Assembly (NCBI RefSeq): GCF_018380615.1
Contig: NZ_JAGYVZ010000005.1
Span: 186,001 to 250,000 of the forward strand
Direction: 5' to 3'
Source of the DNA: Flavobacterium psychroterrae
GTDB lineage: Bacteria; Bacteroidota; Bacteroidia; Flavobacteriales; Flavobacteriaceae
DNA: 64,000 nt
Below the pieces are notes generated by a model, which saw nothing but the letters and a program-made list of their open reading frames with translations, was not told the DNA's origin and did no database searches. The number at the start of each line of letters is the position of its first letter. Within the stretch, counting starts at the first letter, position 1. Below are positions 54,892-63,395 of this stretch, one piece after another. The translations under genes were made by a program, and so were the position numbers.

Positions 54892-54991
54892 AAATTTCAT
54901 CTTAAGTCCCGATATCAAAGGGGTTAAGCACGTTTACATCTTGTTTAAATGAGGTTATAATTCTACATTTACTAATCTAATAAGTTGAATT

Positions 54992-56296
54992 ATGCTAGAG
55001 AACAGCTTTGGGTTGATATTCTTTTTGAAAGCATCCCGCAATGAGAGTAACATTAGAATCGTTTATTTCAGGATAACCGTTGACGGAATCCCGAAAGAAG
55101 CATCCACAAGACGGAAATGGGACAGCGAGCGCTGGAACCAGAAAACCGAGAGAGCAACAGGTACAAAAGAAGACGCAAAATCCCTGAACTTTTTTCTGGA
55201 TTCACTCGCTATGAAGATCCATGAAATCAAATCAGAAATTAGGTACACCGGAAAACACATAACTTCCCAAAAGATTATGGATCATGTTATGGGAAGAATG
55301 ATACCCAGAGCCAAGGTGCTGGAAGAATTTCAAAAACACAATGATGAATTGAAAGCCCTGATTGGCAACGGATATACAGAAGCCACATTGGAAAGATTCA
55401 ATATTACTAAAAATCACTTAACGGCTTTCATTAAATCTAAATACAATAACAGTGACATTGAATTTGCTGACTTAAATTTTGAATTCATAAAAGACTTTGA
55501 ATTCTATCTTCGTACCGTAAGGAAATGTGCAAATAATACCACACTTAAATATATTTCTAATTTCAAGAAAATTGTAATACGAGCCATCGATAAAGAAATC
55601 ATAATTAAAGATCCATTTAAGAATTTTAAAGGGAAGAAAACTAAAATTGTAAAGAAGCCCATTTCTGCAAAGGAACTGGCAGAATTGGAAAGATTTCAGT
55701 TTTCAGTAGAGCGACTCAATACAGTTCGGGATATTTTTGTATTTCAATGTTATACAGGTCTTGCTTACATTGACACTTATCAGCTCAAAAGTGCTAATAT
55801 TAAAGATGGCGTTGATGGGAAAAAGTGGATTATGTCCGAAAGACAGAAAACGAATTCCACAACAAATGTTCCCCTGCTACCCCAAGCATTAAAAATTATA
55901 GAAAAATACAAAGATCATCCACTCTGTCTGAAAAGCGGTACAGTACTGCCGGTTTCTTCTAATCAAAAAATGAACGCATACCTTAAAGAAATTGCATCAT
56001 TATGCGGCTTTCCTTTCACCCTTAATACCCATATGGCCCGCAGGACATTCGGCAGCACAGTAACACTAAACAATAATGTCCCTATTAATGTTGTAAAGGA
56101 AATGCTGGGACACTCATCAGTCAAACAGACCGAAAGCTATGCCATTACTGAACAGGCTTCAATTGGAAGAGAGATGTCGGTACTTACTAAAAAACTTAAT
56201 CCGCATATGCCTGAAATTTCAATACCAGATCTAAACTTACTGGAAAGACTGGAAAAAGAAATACAGGAAATTAAAGGAAAATATAAAACCATCTGA
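54992..56296 (+). CDS. Tyrosine recombinase / integrase of an ICE
   Basis: 434 residues. Arm-binding N-terminus (FRITVDGIPKEASTRRKWD), core-binding helices (GYTEATLERFNITKNHL...), and a catalytic domain. It shows HMARRTFGS (~346-354, His and second Arg), LGHSSVKQTESYA (His ~372 and Tyr nucleophile ~382). The first catalytic Arg, expected after TGL, is missing: TGLAYIDTYQL. Loss of that Arg is known in CTnDOT-type integrases. Directs integration, most likely at the adjacent tRNA-Ser. Confidence 0.93.
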   Translation: MLENSFGLIFFLKASRNESNIRIVYFRITVDGIPKEASTRRKWDSERWNQKTERATGTKEDAKSLNFFLDSLAMKIHEIKSEIRYTGKHITSQKIMDHVMGRMIPRAKVLEEFQKHNDELKALIGNGYTEATLERFNITKNHLTAFIKSKYNNSDIEFADLNFEFIKDFEFYLRTVRKCANNTTLKYISNFKKIVIRAIDKEIIIKDPFKNFKGKKTKIVKKPISAKELAELERFQFSVERLNTVRDIFVFQCYTGLAYIDTYQLKSANIKDGVDGKKWIMSERQKTNSTTNVPLLPQALKIIEKYKDHPLCLKSGTVLPVSSNQKMNAYLKEIASLCGFPFTLNTHMARRTFGSTVTLNNNVPINVVKEMLGHSSVKQTESYAITEQASIGREMSVLTKKLNPHMPEISIPDLNLLERLEKEIQEIKGKYKTI

Positions 56297-56342
56297 TCTT
56301 AAATGTCAAGAACATTTTAAAATAGAAAGAGGTTATCTCAAA

Positions 56343-56657
56343 TTATGAAATAACCTCTTTTAAATTTAAATTCACTTCACTCCTGCTTCCAGGATGAAAA
56401 GAAGGTCTATATGTTATATAACCAAACTTTTGAAGCTCCTTAAAATATTTGTGGTATGTCGGCAGTGTTTTTATATGTGAAAGCATCATAATCTTTCGAC
56501 GGCTGACTTTTATCGCGCTCCATTCTTTCTGCCCGTAACCAAGAGTCAAAATAGCAGTTAAAATCATAAGATGCCATACGCTCAGCTTGGGATCGTTCAT
56601 GTAAGCGGATAAATAATTCATCAGCTCTTTTTGCTCTGATCTAGCGCTCAGTTGCAT
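56343..56657 (-). CDS. Small winged-helix-like ICE protein
   Basis: 105 residues from the ATG at 56657 (MQLSARSEQKELMNYLSA); the longer frame from 56732 would overlap the next gene by 92 bases. The pattern SVWHLMILTAILTLGYGQKEW...VSRRKIMMLSHIKTLPTYHKYFKELQKFGYITY is that of a winged helix with a final wing (SRSEVNLNL). It resembles the protein at 56947-57234 in layout. Probably a DNA-binding regulator of the element. It overlaps the excisionase-like gene upstream by 17 bases. Confidence 0.65.
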   Translation of the reverse strand: MQLSARSEQKELMNYLSAYMNDPKLSVWHLMILTAILTLGYGQKEWSAIKVSRRKIMMLSHIKTLPTYHKYFKELQKFGYITYRPSFHPGSRSEVNLNLKEVIS

Positions 56658-56919
56658 CCTTAAACAGTTTTTGAAGATCTTCTCTGTTATAATAGTACGA
56701 GCCAAAAACTTTTTTAAAGCGGATTTTACCACTTGTTCTAAGATTCTGTACAGAACCAGGTGAAATATCTAATAGTTTTCTCACCGCTCTGCTTTTAAGC
56801 CATTCAGAATCAACTGACACTTTCTCTGAACAATTTATTTCTTTCAATGTCCCCTGTATCTTCTCGAAGAGCAACAGACCAAACTGTCTTAAGTCTTCTT
56901 TTGTTACTATTTCATCCAT
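56641..56919 (-). CDS. Excisionase-type HTH protein
   Basis: 92 residues. The second half is a MerR/excisionase-like helix-turn-helix: SRAVRKLLDISPGSVQNLRTSGKIRFKKVFGSYYYNREDLQKLF. The first 40 residues are an alpha-helical lead (TKEDLRQFGLLLFEKIQGTL). Such genes near the integrase of Bacteroidota elements regulate excision or transfer. Confidence 0.8.
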   Translation of the reverse strand: MDEIVTKEDLRQFGLLLFEKIQGTLKEINCSEKVSVDSEWLKSRAVRKLLDISPGSVQNLRTSGKIRFKKVFGSYYYNREDLQKLFKDATER

Positions 56920-56946
56920 AACGTATTTTTAAATTTATTCTAATTA

Positions 56947-57234
56947 TTAATCGGTCAAAAAATAAATCTTACTTTTTTGATTCCTTTTGCTCGTTGGCAT
57001 ATAGACTAGGTACCCATATTCATTCAACTCCTTTATACATTTAAAGTATGTTTTTGGCGAAGATATCTTGGCAATTGTTTTTATTTCCTCTGAGTTAGTA
57101 AAGATTGGATTAATAAAACCCTTATCTTCACGAAACCTAAGCAATGCGGCATAAATGGCAATATGCGTTGAACTGATTCGAAAATCTTTTTCTATGGCAG
57201 AAAAAAAATTAAACAAGGATTTTAAATTCTCCAT
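56947..57234 (-). CDS. Small winged-helix protein of the ICE
   Basis: 95 residues: SSTHIAIYAALLRFREDKGF, then TNSEEIKTIAKISSPKTYFKCIKELNEYGYLVY and a basic wing (SKRNQKSKIYFLTD). It shares the helix pattern ...TYxKxxKELxxxGYxxY with the 56343-56657 protein, so the two are probably distant paralogues. Likely DNA binding. Its start lies 4 bases after the stop of the next gene upstream. Confidence 0.7.
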   Translation of the reverse strand: MENLKSLFNFFSAIEKDFRISSTHIAIYAALLRFREDKGFINPIFTNSEEIKTIAKISSPKTYFKCIKELNEYGYLVYMPTSKRNQKSKIYFLTD

Positions 57235-57238
57235 GATT

Positions 57239-58378
57239 TTAAATTGAATGTGATTTGCTTTTTCTGTTATTCTTCTTTACAGATTCAGGAGAATCGGAAT
57301 CACCCTCAATAGTATTCTTCTGTTCTTTTGAAACTGAATTACTCTCCGATTCAGACTGTTTTTTATCCTTGCCTTCACGATTGCTGATTCGCCCCATGTT
57401 ACCGTCATAAACATTTATTGACTTGAATTGCGGATTTGCTTCAATGAAATGTTTTTTCTCGTTACCATCAATTATAAAATTAACGGACTGAACATTTCCT
57501 TTCTTGAGCGATGCTATCAAATTCTCTTTATGCTCCCCATTCAGCAGCTCCTTAATTGGATACTTAGATAAAGTAGCCTCAAGATCATAGCCGTAGTTCT
57601 GGTGGTAAATATTGACTTTGAAGTTGCCTTTGTCATCAGCAGCAGATTTCAAATCCATTTTCATCCAACAATTATAAACTTCTCCTTCTTTATTTTTAAG
57701 GTCTTTGTTTACTGCACGTCCTTCAAGAAGATTGTAGGCTTCTTTCATGGTGACATTATTATCTTTATTGATATAAAAGATCTGCTCCAGCCCGTCTTTA
57801 GAACCTTCTTTCTGAAGATTTATTTTATAAGAATTAAAAAAATACATATCGCTCTGATCGGACTTTTTAAAATGCAGTTCCGCTTTCACATCATCGCTGC
57901 CGAACTTGGCTTCGTGCGCAATTTTAAATTCCTTATCACCTTTTTCAAGGTTTTGTTTTAGTACACCTTCCAGTGTTTCCCCAAAGCCAGAATATTTTAA
58001 CTGGTCTTTCAAAAAATCCAAATTTTTCTGATTCATTTTTTTAGTATTTAAGTTATTATCTAATATTTCCCTCTTTTCCCTGTCCAATCGCGCAAATGCA
58101 GTAAGATCAAATGCCTCATTGACGGAGGTATCAATTCCGCTCTGCATAAGCGCCTCTAGGTCGCTTACCAGTTTATCTATCGGCAGACTCTCAAAATAAT
58201 CCGCATCATTAGTCATAACAAGGCAGTATTCTTTCGCACCTGATGAGTCCCGAAAAAACTCAATCGTATTGCTGTTATTTACATCATCTGAATTGAAAGC
58301 GGCATATTTATAGCCGAGATCAGCCATTTCCTGAGCAAAACTCAACAGCATTTCCATATCATTTAAATCTATTGTCAT
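57239..58378 (-). CDS. ICE-encoded protein of unknown function
   Basis: 379 residues, no signal peptide. The N-terminal part (MTIDLNDMEMLLSFAQEMAD) is acidic. The middle (NLDFLKDQLKYSGFGETLEGVLKQNLEKG, then VTMKEAYNLLEGRAVNKDL) is a type I have seen in Bacteroidota plasmid and ICE proteins. The C-terminus is a Ser/Lys-rich disordered tail ending KSHSI. No function is assignable. In the same leftward run as the tra genes. Confidence 0.7.
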   Translation of the reverse strand: MTIDLNDMEMLLSFAQEMADLGYKYAAFNSDDVNNSNTIEFFRDSSGAKEYCLVMTNDADYFESLPIDKLVSDLEALMQSGIDTSVNEAFDLTAFARLDREKREILDNNLNTKKMNQKNLDFLKDQLKYSGFGETLEGVLKQNLEKGDKEFKIAHEAKFGSDDVKAELHFKKSDQSDMYFFNSYKINLQKEGSKDGLEQIFYINKDNNVTMKEAYNLLEGRAVNKDLKNKEGEVYNCWMKMDLKSAADDKGNFKVNIYHQNYGYDLEATLSKYPIKELLNGEHKENLIASLKKGNVQSVNFIIDGNEKKHFIEANPQFKSINVYDGNMGRISNREGKDKKQSESESNSVSKEQKNTIEGDSDSPESVKKNNRKSKSHSI

Positions 58379-58414
58379 ATGTCATACTATTTGATATTAA
58401 AGATTAATATTTAT

Positions 58415-59263
58415 CTAGTACCCCGTAAGCATCTCCGGTTTTACAAGATCATTGTTATGAATAGTAAGTTCCAGATGACGCCCTCCGTCTTTTTCAATCA
58501 GTTGAATGGTAAGGATTTTCTTTTCAGGAATAGTAAACTTTGGTACCGCAACCACAACTGACAACTTAGATGCATCCGGTATCTTCGATACTTGTAAGGT
58601 TGAATAAATGGGTTCAAGTTCAATTTCCTGTGTTGCAGTGCGGACTGCTTTTTTTTGATCGCAGATAAAAAACCGAAGCTGGTCTATATCATAGCCTATC
58701 CTTGATTTGTTTTGCAGAACCAGCCTGAAATACATGATATCCTGCTGAATGAAAATTCCGTTCATCTCAAGCTTAATTCCATAGCTGCTTTTCGAGATAC
58801 CGCTCACTTTTTTCGTTTTGGACAAGGCAAGTTTGGAATACAATTCGATTTTATTCTGGTTTTCATTTTCTGATGAAAACAAAACTTCCTGATCGACACT
58901 TTGTGCTTTATCCACCATGAAATTTAAAACAGGGCACTCTTCATCATAATTTATGACAAATCCGTACAGTTTTGCATCGGCAGTAATCACAGTTAAATTG
59001 GTCTGTCTGAAGTTCTGCACTCCCGCTTTTAAAAGAAGGATATTCTCTGCTCCTTTTGCTTTCTGAACCAATATTTCAGTGCTTCCTTTGTCAATGCTTT
59101 TGATCGAATAAGGGAATATTATACTGGTTGTTTTAGAAAAGGAAATACCAATACTTTTAAAATCTTCCTTCGGTTTAGCTATCGTAGTTGCCATGAACTG
59201 TGAAAATCCTGATACGGAAACAAACATCATCAACAGGGCAGTTATAACTTTATACTTTTTCAT
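58415..59263 (-). CDS. traN: Conjugative transposon protein TraN
   Basis: 282 residues from the ATG at 59263 (MKKYKVITALLMMFVSVSGF, signal peptide), 13 bases after traM. A longer frame from 59317 would overlap traM. The body IPFPYSIKSIDKGSTEILVQKA-type strands and the DQLRFFICDQKKAVRTATQEIE segment match TraN/DUF4138, the VirB9-like part of the Bacteroidota type IV secretion channel. The C-terminus is HLELTIHNNDLVKPEML. Confidence 0.85.
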   Translation of the reverse strand: MKKYKVITALLMMFVSVSGFSQFMATTIAKPKEDFKSIGISFSKTTSIIFPYSIKSIDKGSTEILVQKAKGAENILLLKAGVQNFRQTNLTVITADAKLYGFVINYDEECPVLNFMVDKAQSVDQEVLFSSENENQNKIELYSKLALSKTKKVSGISKSSYGIKLEMNGIFIQQDIMYFRLVLQNKSRIGYDIDQLRFFICDQKKAVRTATQEIELEPIYSTLQVSKIPDASKLSVVVAVPKFTIPEKKILTIQLIEKDGGRHLELTIHNNDLVKPEMLTGY

Positions 59264-59276
59264 TTGATAATTTGAT

Positions 59277-60569
59277 TTAGTTAGCATTCTTTTGTTTTTC
59301 GTCATACAGCAGCACACGGTATCCCGATTTCACTACAACCTTAATCAGCTTTACTTTTTTGCTAAGCAGACTTTTAGCAGCCTCCACTCCCATTCCTGCT
59401 GCCTGCGCTCCCCAGGAATCATCGAGTGTAGCCAGCCCGACGGCCTGTATTGATCTGTCGGCTGATGCCTTGGCTGATTCCCGGTTTATAGTTCCCGGAA
59501 TGTATATTCCCGGTATGCCATCCATATCATAAACTTCAAGTTCCACCGGCAGAATGGAATTCTGATATTTAATAGTGCTGATTTTAACTTCAAGTCTTTC
59601 CCCTTTAAGGGCAGCTGTACCGTACAGGAAACTGTTACTTGGAATCGACACATTATTGATAACAACATCACCAGTAAGTCGTAATTTGATAACGGATCCA
59701 CTGACAATGGTCTGGGTTTGATGTATGACTGCTTCGAGTGCATTCTGGTTTTCTTCAGGTGAAGATTCTTCTTCTGCCGAGAAAAAAGCGTTCTGTTTTA
59801 TAGCGCTGTTTTGTTCACCGTTTTTGGCTTCCAGAAAAGTCAGGTTGTCTTCTGCTTTTTTCTTGTCAACAGCATAGGTTTTGCCTTTCTGATTTTTAGA
59901 GGATTGTTTCAGTTTTTCCTGCATGCGCTCGGGATGCTGAATGTCCAGGATATTCTCAAGCATTCCGCCAAGCTGTTTCAGCTCAGGATCGGCTTGCTGC
60001 GGAGCGGTCATTGCAGTCATCATTTGTTCGAGGCTTTTCATATCCTGAGCAGCATCGTCTCTATTATTTCGATAATCAAATTCTCTCATATCCTGCTCGG
60101 GATCTGTGTAAGGCTGCGGCTCATTAATTATCTTTTGAAGCGATGCAAGCTTTTGGTAAATCTTTTCCGAAGCAGGATCTTTTTCACTAATACCGCTGAG
60201 CGCAGTTTTTCCTTTTCGGCTATTTTTTGGCTTTAAAAATTCCTGCTGCCATTCCAAGTCAAATTCCTCCTCAGCGATATTGTCAGAGTAATTCGGATCT
60301 TTCTTGATTTCCTCCAATAGTTTTAAAGAATCCGTGGCTGCCTTGTCGTAGTAACTCATTTTATCAAGCGCATCATCCTCTTTAAATTTTGGAAGGGGAA
60401 GCTCGAAATTGAATCCTTTTTGCTCCTTATTCTGAATCGCTGCAATCGTGGGTGTTCCTCCGCCCAAAGTCCAGAAAAGCATCGTTAAAAACGGAAGCGT
60501 TAACAAGGGCAGCATAAAAAGCAGTCTTCTTCTTTTTAATTGCTTTGGTGATAATGTTTTGTGTTCCAT
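59277..60569 (-). CDS. traM: Conjugative transposon protein TraM
   Basis: 430 residues. One membrane helix near the start (LLFMLPLLTLPFLTMLFWTLGGG, ~15-37), a long charged/helical middle with DPEQDMREFDYRNN repeats, then the C-terminal domain from ~280 (TIVSGSVIKLRLTGDVVINN, then IPSNSFLYGTAALKGERLEV, and VDGIPGIYIPG-type strand). This is the VirB10-like TraM. Stops 13 bases before traN. Confidence 0.9.
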   Translation of the reverse strand: MEHKTLSPKQLKRRRLLFMLPLLTLPFLTMLFWTLGGGTPTIAAIQNKEQKGFNFELPLPKFKEDDALDKMSYYDKAATDSLKLLEEIKKDPNYSDNIAEEEFDLEWQQEFLKPKNSRKGKTALSGISEKDPASEKIYQKLASLQKIINEPQPYTDPEQDMREFDYRNNRDDAAQDMKSLEQMMTAMTAPQQADPELKQLGGMLENILDIQHPERMQEKLKQSSKNQKGKTYAVDKKKAEDNLTFLEAKNGEQNSAIKQNAFFSAEEESSPEENQNALEAVIHQTQTIVSGSVIKLRLTGDVVINNVSIPSNSFLYGTAALKGERLEVKISTIKYQNSILPVELEVYDMDGIPGIYIPGTINRESAKASADRSIQAVGLATLDDSWGAQAAGMGVEAAKSLLSKKVKLIKVVVKSGYRVLLYDEKQKNAN

Positions 60570-60573
60570 GATT

Positions 60574-60903
60574 TTATTTTTTATTATTTGATTTTATAAT
60601 TATTCTTTTTAAGCCAGCACTGTCATTAGACATTTTACTGTCAATCCTATTCTCTTTTAAAGGCAATGTTTTCGAAATTTGGATAATATCAAACGCTCCT
60701 GATACTTCCATCTTCAAACTGTTGTACAATAGCGAGCCAAAGAAGATTCCGGCTCCTGTTACAAATAATATCAGCAGAATGATTAATGACTTCTTTGACA
60801 GGTCTTTGGTCAGATCGTTCATTTTATCTGCCCATTTCTGTCTGAGAATCCCGGCATATCTATTGCTTAATTTGTAATCAGCTTGTTTTTTAAACCATTT
60901 CAT
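60574..60903 (-). CDS. traL: TraL-like conjugation protein
   Basis: 109 residues, one membrane helix at about 41-63 (SLIILLILFVTGAGIFFGSLL), basic N-terminus. Small size and place between traK and traM are those of TraL in CTnDOT-type operons. The sequence alone is weak, so the name rests on position. Confidence 0.7.
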   Translation of the reverse strand: MKWFKKQADYKLSNRYAGILRQKWADKMNDLTKDLSKKSLIILLILFVTGAGIFFGSLLYNSLKMEVSGAFDIIQISKTLPLKENRIDSKMSNDSAGLKRIIIKSNNKK

Positions 60904-60909
60904 AAGCCT

Positions 60910-61530
60910 CTATTTTCGATTTTCAACTCCAATATCTTTGTTCTCAAGGGTAACCCACCTCTCAATTAAAAATCCATGAGGATTGTTATCACTTCTTGAT
61001 ACATTGCGGAGAGTTCCTTCTGTAATAAGATTTCTTTTGAGGATACTGGTCGTACGGATGATGTCCTGTCTGGCATAACACCTGAAGTAGTACGGATATT
61101 CCTTTACACTGACACTTACACTGTCAATCCTGATCGTCTGGCTGATATTGCCTGAAATAATCCCAGAGTAGTAACCGTTTTCTTTCAGGTCGTCATATAT
61201 GCGCTTAGCACTGTCATCGGCCAGGTAAAGGGCTTTGGTTATATTTTCTTTTATCACCTTATCATCAGGATCGAGCGTAAAAAAAAAGGTATGAAAGGTC
61301 TTTACATGGTCCTTTGCCTCCACCGGAACATTATCTTTTCTGTCTGACGAAAATGCCTCCAGCGCCTTACCATTGGCCAGTATATAAACCTTTTCCTGTG
61401 TCAGGGCTACCGCTTCGAAACTTTTATAGAGCGCATAACAGCATATCACAATACAACCAGCAATGACCAGCATGGTAAATCCTCTGACATATCGGAAAGC
61501 TGTATCTATATTTTTCATTTTTGTAAACAT
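60910..61530 (-). CDS. traK: Conjugative transposon protein TraK
   Basis: 206 residues (202 from the second ATG at 61518, an equally good start). One helix near residues 17-37 (GFTMLVIAGCIVICCYALY), then a periplasmic NTF2-like domain: FHTFFFTLDPDDKVIKENITKALYLAD and YYFRCYARQDIIRTTSILKRN. VirB8-like channel component. Six bases before traL. Confidence 0.9.
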   Translation of the reverse strand: MFTKMKNIDTAFRYVRGFTMLVIAGCIVICCYALYKSFEAVALTQEKVYILANGKALEAFSSDRKDNVPVEAKDHVKTFHTFFFTLDPDDKVIKENITKALYLADDSAKRIYDDLKENGYYSGIISGNISQTIRIDSVSVSVKEYPYYFRCYARQDIIRTTSILKRNLITEGTLRNVSRSDNNPHGFLIERWVTLENKDIGVENRK

Positions 61531-61547
61531 GATTTTCTTTTTAATTA

Positions 61548-62750
61548 TTAGCTATTGCCTTTAAGCTTGTCCTCCCTATAACTGCTGTTTTCCTTTAAGT
61601 AGGGAGAGTTGCTGGAGGAGGATGCCATACTTTGTGCCATTTGTCCGCTTTTATTTCCCATCGCATCCATAACCATTGAAGCCCCCTGAGAAACATTATT
61701 TACTGCTGATCCCACTGAACCCCCAAAGAGATTTGTTACTTTTTGTCCCAGTGCACCACCGCCCGCCGCATGAACAATATAGTTAGCAACAGAGGGTACA
61801 GTAAAGTAGCCGATAATGCCGATTATCATAAAAATCAGGTACCCGATATCGGTCTGGCTGAAAAAAGTATCTCCATACTCATTAACCTGAGTGATATCCA
61901 GCCGGAGCATTTTCTCCTGGATTTTACCGATGATGCTCCCGAATATGTTAGCTACCGGAAGCCATAGATAAATATTGATATACCTTGCCAGCCAGACGGT
62001 CAGGGTATGCTGAAAGCCATCAAAAACCGCAATTCCGAAAACAAGTGGCCCCAATATCGAGAGTACAACAAGCTGGAATGTCCGCAGGGTATCGATACAC
62101 AATGCAGCAGCTTCAAACAGCACCCTCAGCACTTCACTCATCCATTCTTTTACAGAATTCTTGAAATTAAAAGAAGCTTTTTCCATTGCAAATTTGACAT
62201 CGCTTCCGATTCCTTCCAGCATTCCCTGATCATCCGGATCAGCATTACCATGGGTATAGCGGTACCACTTCTCCTGATTGCCGCTTCCGGTTTCACCAAC
62301 ATACATCTGCCAGGCGTTGTTTTCTTTAATTGCTTTTTCCTTTTCTTTAAGCAGGACTTCGATAGCCGAATTTGAATTTTCGACCATGGCAGCAGTGGCT
62401 GTAACGGTAGGCTTCATAATTCCATTTATCAGCGCAAGTACTGAGGGGAAAATCATAATGCAGAACCCGATAACAAAGGGCCTGAACAGTGGATAAAAAT
62501 CTACAGGCTCAGCGTTCGCAATATGCCTCCAGACTCTTGAAGCAATATACCACACGGCTCCAAAACCTGCTATTCCCTGCCCCACTCCGATAAGGTTACT
62601 GCAAAGCGGCATCATTTCATCATATAGTTGATCAAGTACCGAGTGAAGGCTGTTCATATCTCCTGCTAAAGTCTGCGATTGGGACAAAAAAGGCAACAGC
62701 AGGATTGCGGTTACCATTTTAACCGAATATCCTTGTTTGAAAATTTTCAT
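61548..62750 (-). CDS. traJ: Conjugative transposon protein TraJ
   Basis: 400 residues, signal-like N-terminus (VTAILLLPFLSQSQTLAG) and five to six further membrane helices (GFGAVWYIASRVW, FVIGFCIMIFPSVLALI, QLVVLSILGPLVFGIAVFDG, TDIGYLIFMIIGIIGYF). VirB6-like inner-membrane channel protein. The C-terminus is a Gly/Ser-rich tail (GGSVGSAVNNVSQGASM). Downstream of traI by four bases. Confidence 0.92.
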   Translation of the reverse strand: MKIFKQGYSVKMVTAILLLPFLSQSQTLAGDMNSLHSVLDQLYDEMMPLCSNLIGVGQGIAGFGAVWYIASRVWRHIANAEPVDFYPLFRPFVIGFCIMIFPSVLALINGIMKPTVTATAAMVENSNSAIEVLLKEKEKAIKENNAWQMYVGETGSGNQEKWYRYTHGNADPDDQGMLEGIGSDVKFAMEKASFNFKNSVKEWMSEVLRVLFEAAALCIDTLRTFQLVVLSILGPLVFGIAVFDGFQHTLTVWLARYINIYLWLPVANIFGSIIGKIQEKMLRLDITQVNEYGDTFFSQTDIGYLIFMIIGIIGYFTVPSVANYIVHAAGGGALGQKVTNLFGGSVGSAVNNVSQGASMVMDAMGNKSGQMAQSMASSSSNSPYLKENSSYREDKLKGNS

Positions 62751-62754
62751 GGCT

Positions 62755-63390
62755 CTAGTTTTTTAATGAATGCAGCTCCCGGACTGAATTTACCTCAGCA
62801 GCTTCCTTTGTTCTCTGCAATGCCAGGATTGATGAAGTAGTATTAAAGCTTCTGATAAATTCAAGTTTGTCCTGCATCTGAATATAAATCTGGTCAATAG
62901 CTTCCAGACGTTCGTCATCTGACATTCTGAGTTTGTCTGCTGTCAGGATAGTGGTCAGATCATCCAGATTACGCAGGCTTTCTTTTGTGATATTGCCATA
63001 GATACCTTCAAAATATTTAAGTTCCGATTCCTTAAAAGAGCTGCTTTTGGAAAACCGGCTCCATGCTGTTTTACTTTCTTTAAGCAATAGGATTTGATTG
63101 TTGATGATATCCCCGACTCTTTTATAATTCCTTACCACCGGACTCACCTGCATCAGGGCATCCAGAAAAGTTTTATGAAGCGTAAAATTACCCTCAGACA
63201 TATCTTTAACCGATTTGTAGCCCTTGGTCAGGATCTCATATCCCTTTTTCATGTCTTTCAATATCTCTTTGAATTGTGAAAGCTTTTCAATATTTAAAAG
63301 CAATTGCTGAATTTCCTGAGACTGCGCAGTACTTTTGTGCGGTACCGCGAGTAATATTAAAAACAGCAAAACGATGAATTTCCTTTTCAT
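62755..63390 (-). CDS. traI: TraI-like conjugation protein (DUF4141/TrbJ-type)
   Basis: 211 residues, signal peptide ending KSTAQ. Almost all helical, coiled-coil pattern (EIQQLLLNIEKLSQFKEILKDMKKGYEILTKGYKSVKDM). The C-terminal SDDERLEAIDQIYIQMQDKL is shared with the next gene. Place before traJ and the helical, secreted nature fit TraI of CTnDOT-like elements, a VirB5/TrbJ-type protein. Confidence 0.75.
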   Translation of the reverse strand: MKRKFIVLLFLILLAVPHKSTAQSQEIQQLLLNIEKLSQFKEILKDMKKGYEILTKGYKSVKDMSEGNFTLHKTFLDALMQVSPVVRNYKRVGDIINNQILLLKESKTAWSRFSKSSSFKESELKYFEGIYGNITKESLRNLDDLTTILTADKLRMSDDERLEAIDQIYIQMQDKLEFIRSFNTTSSILALQRTKEAAEVNSVRELHSLKN

Positions 63391-63395
63391 GATTT

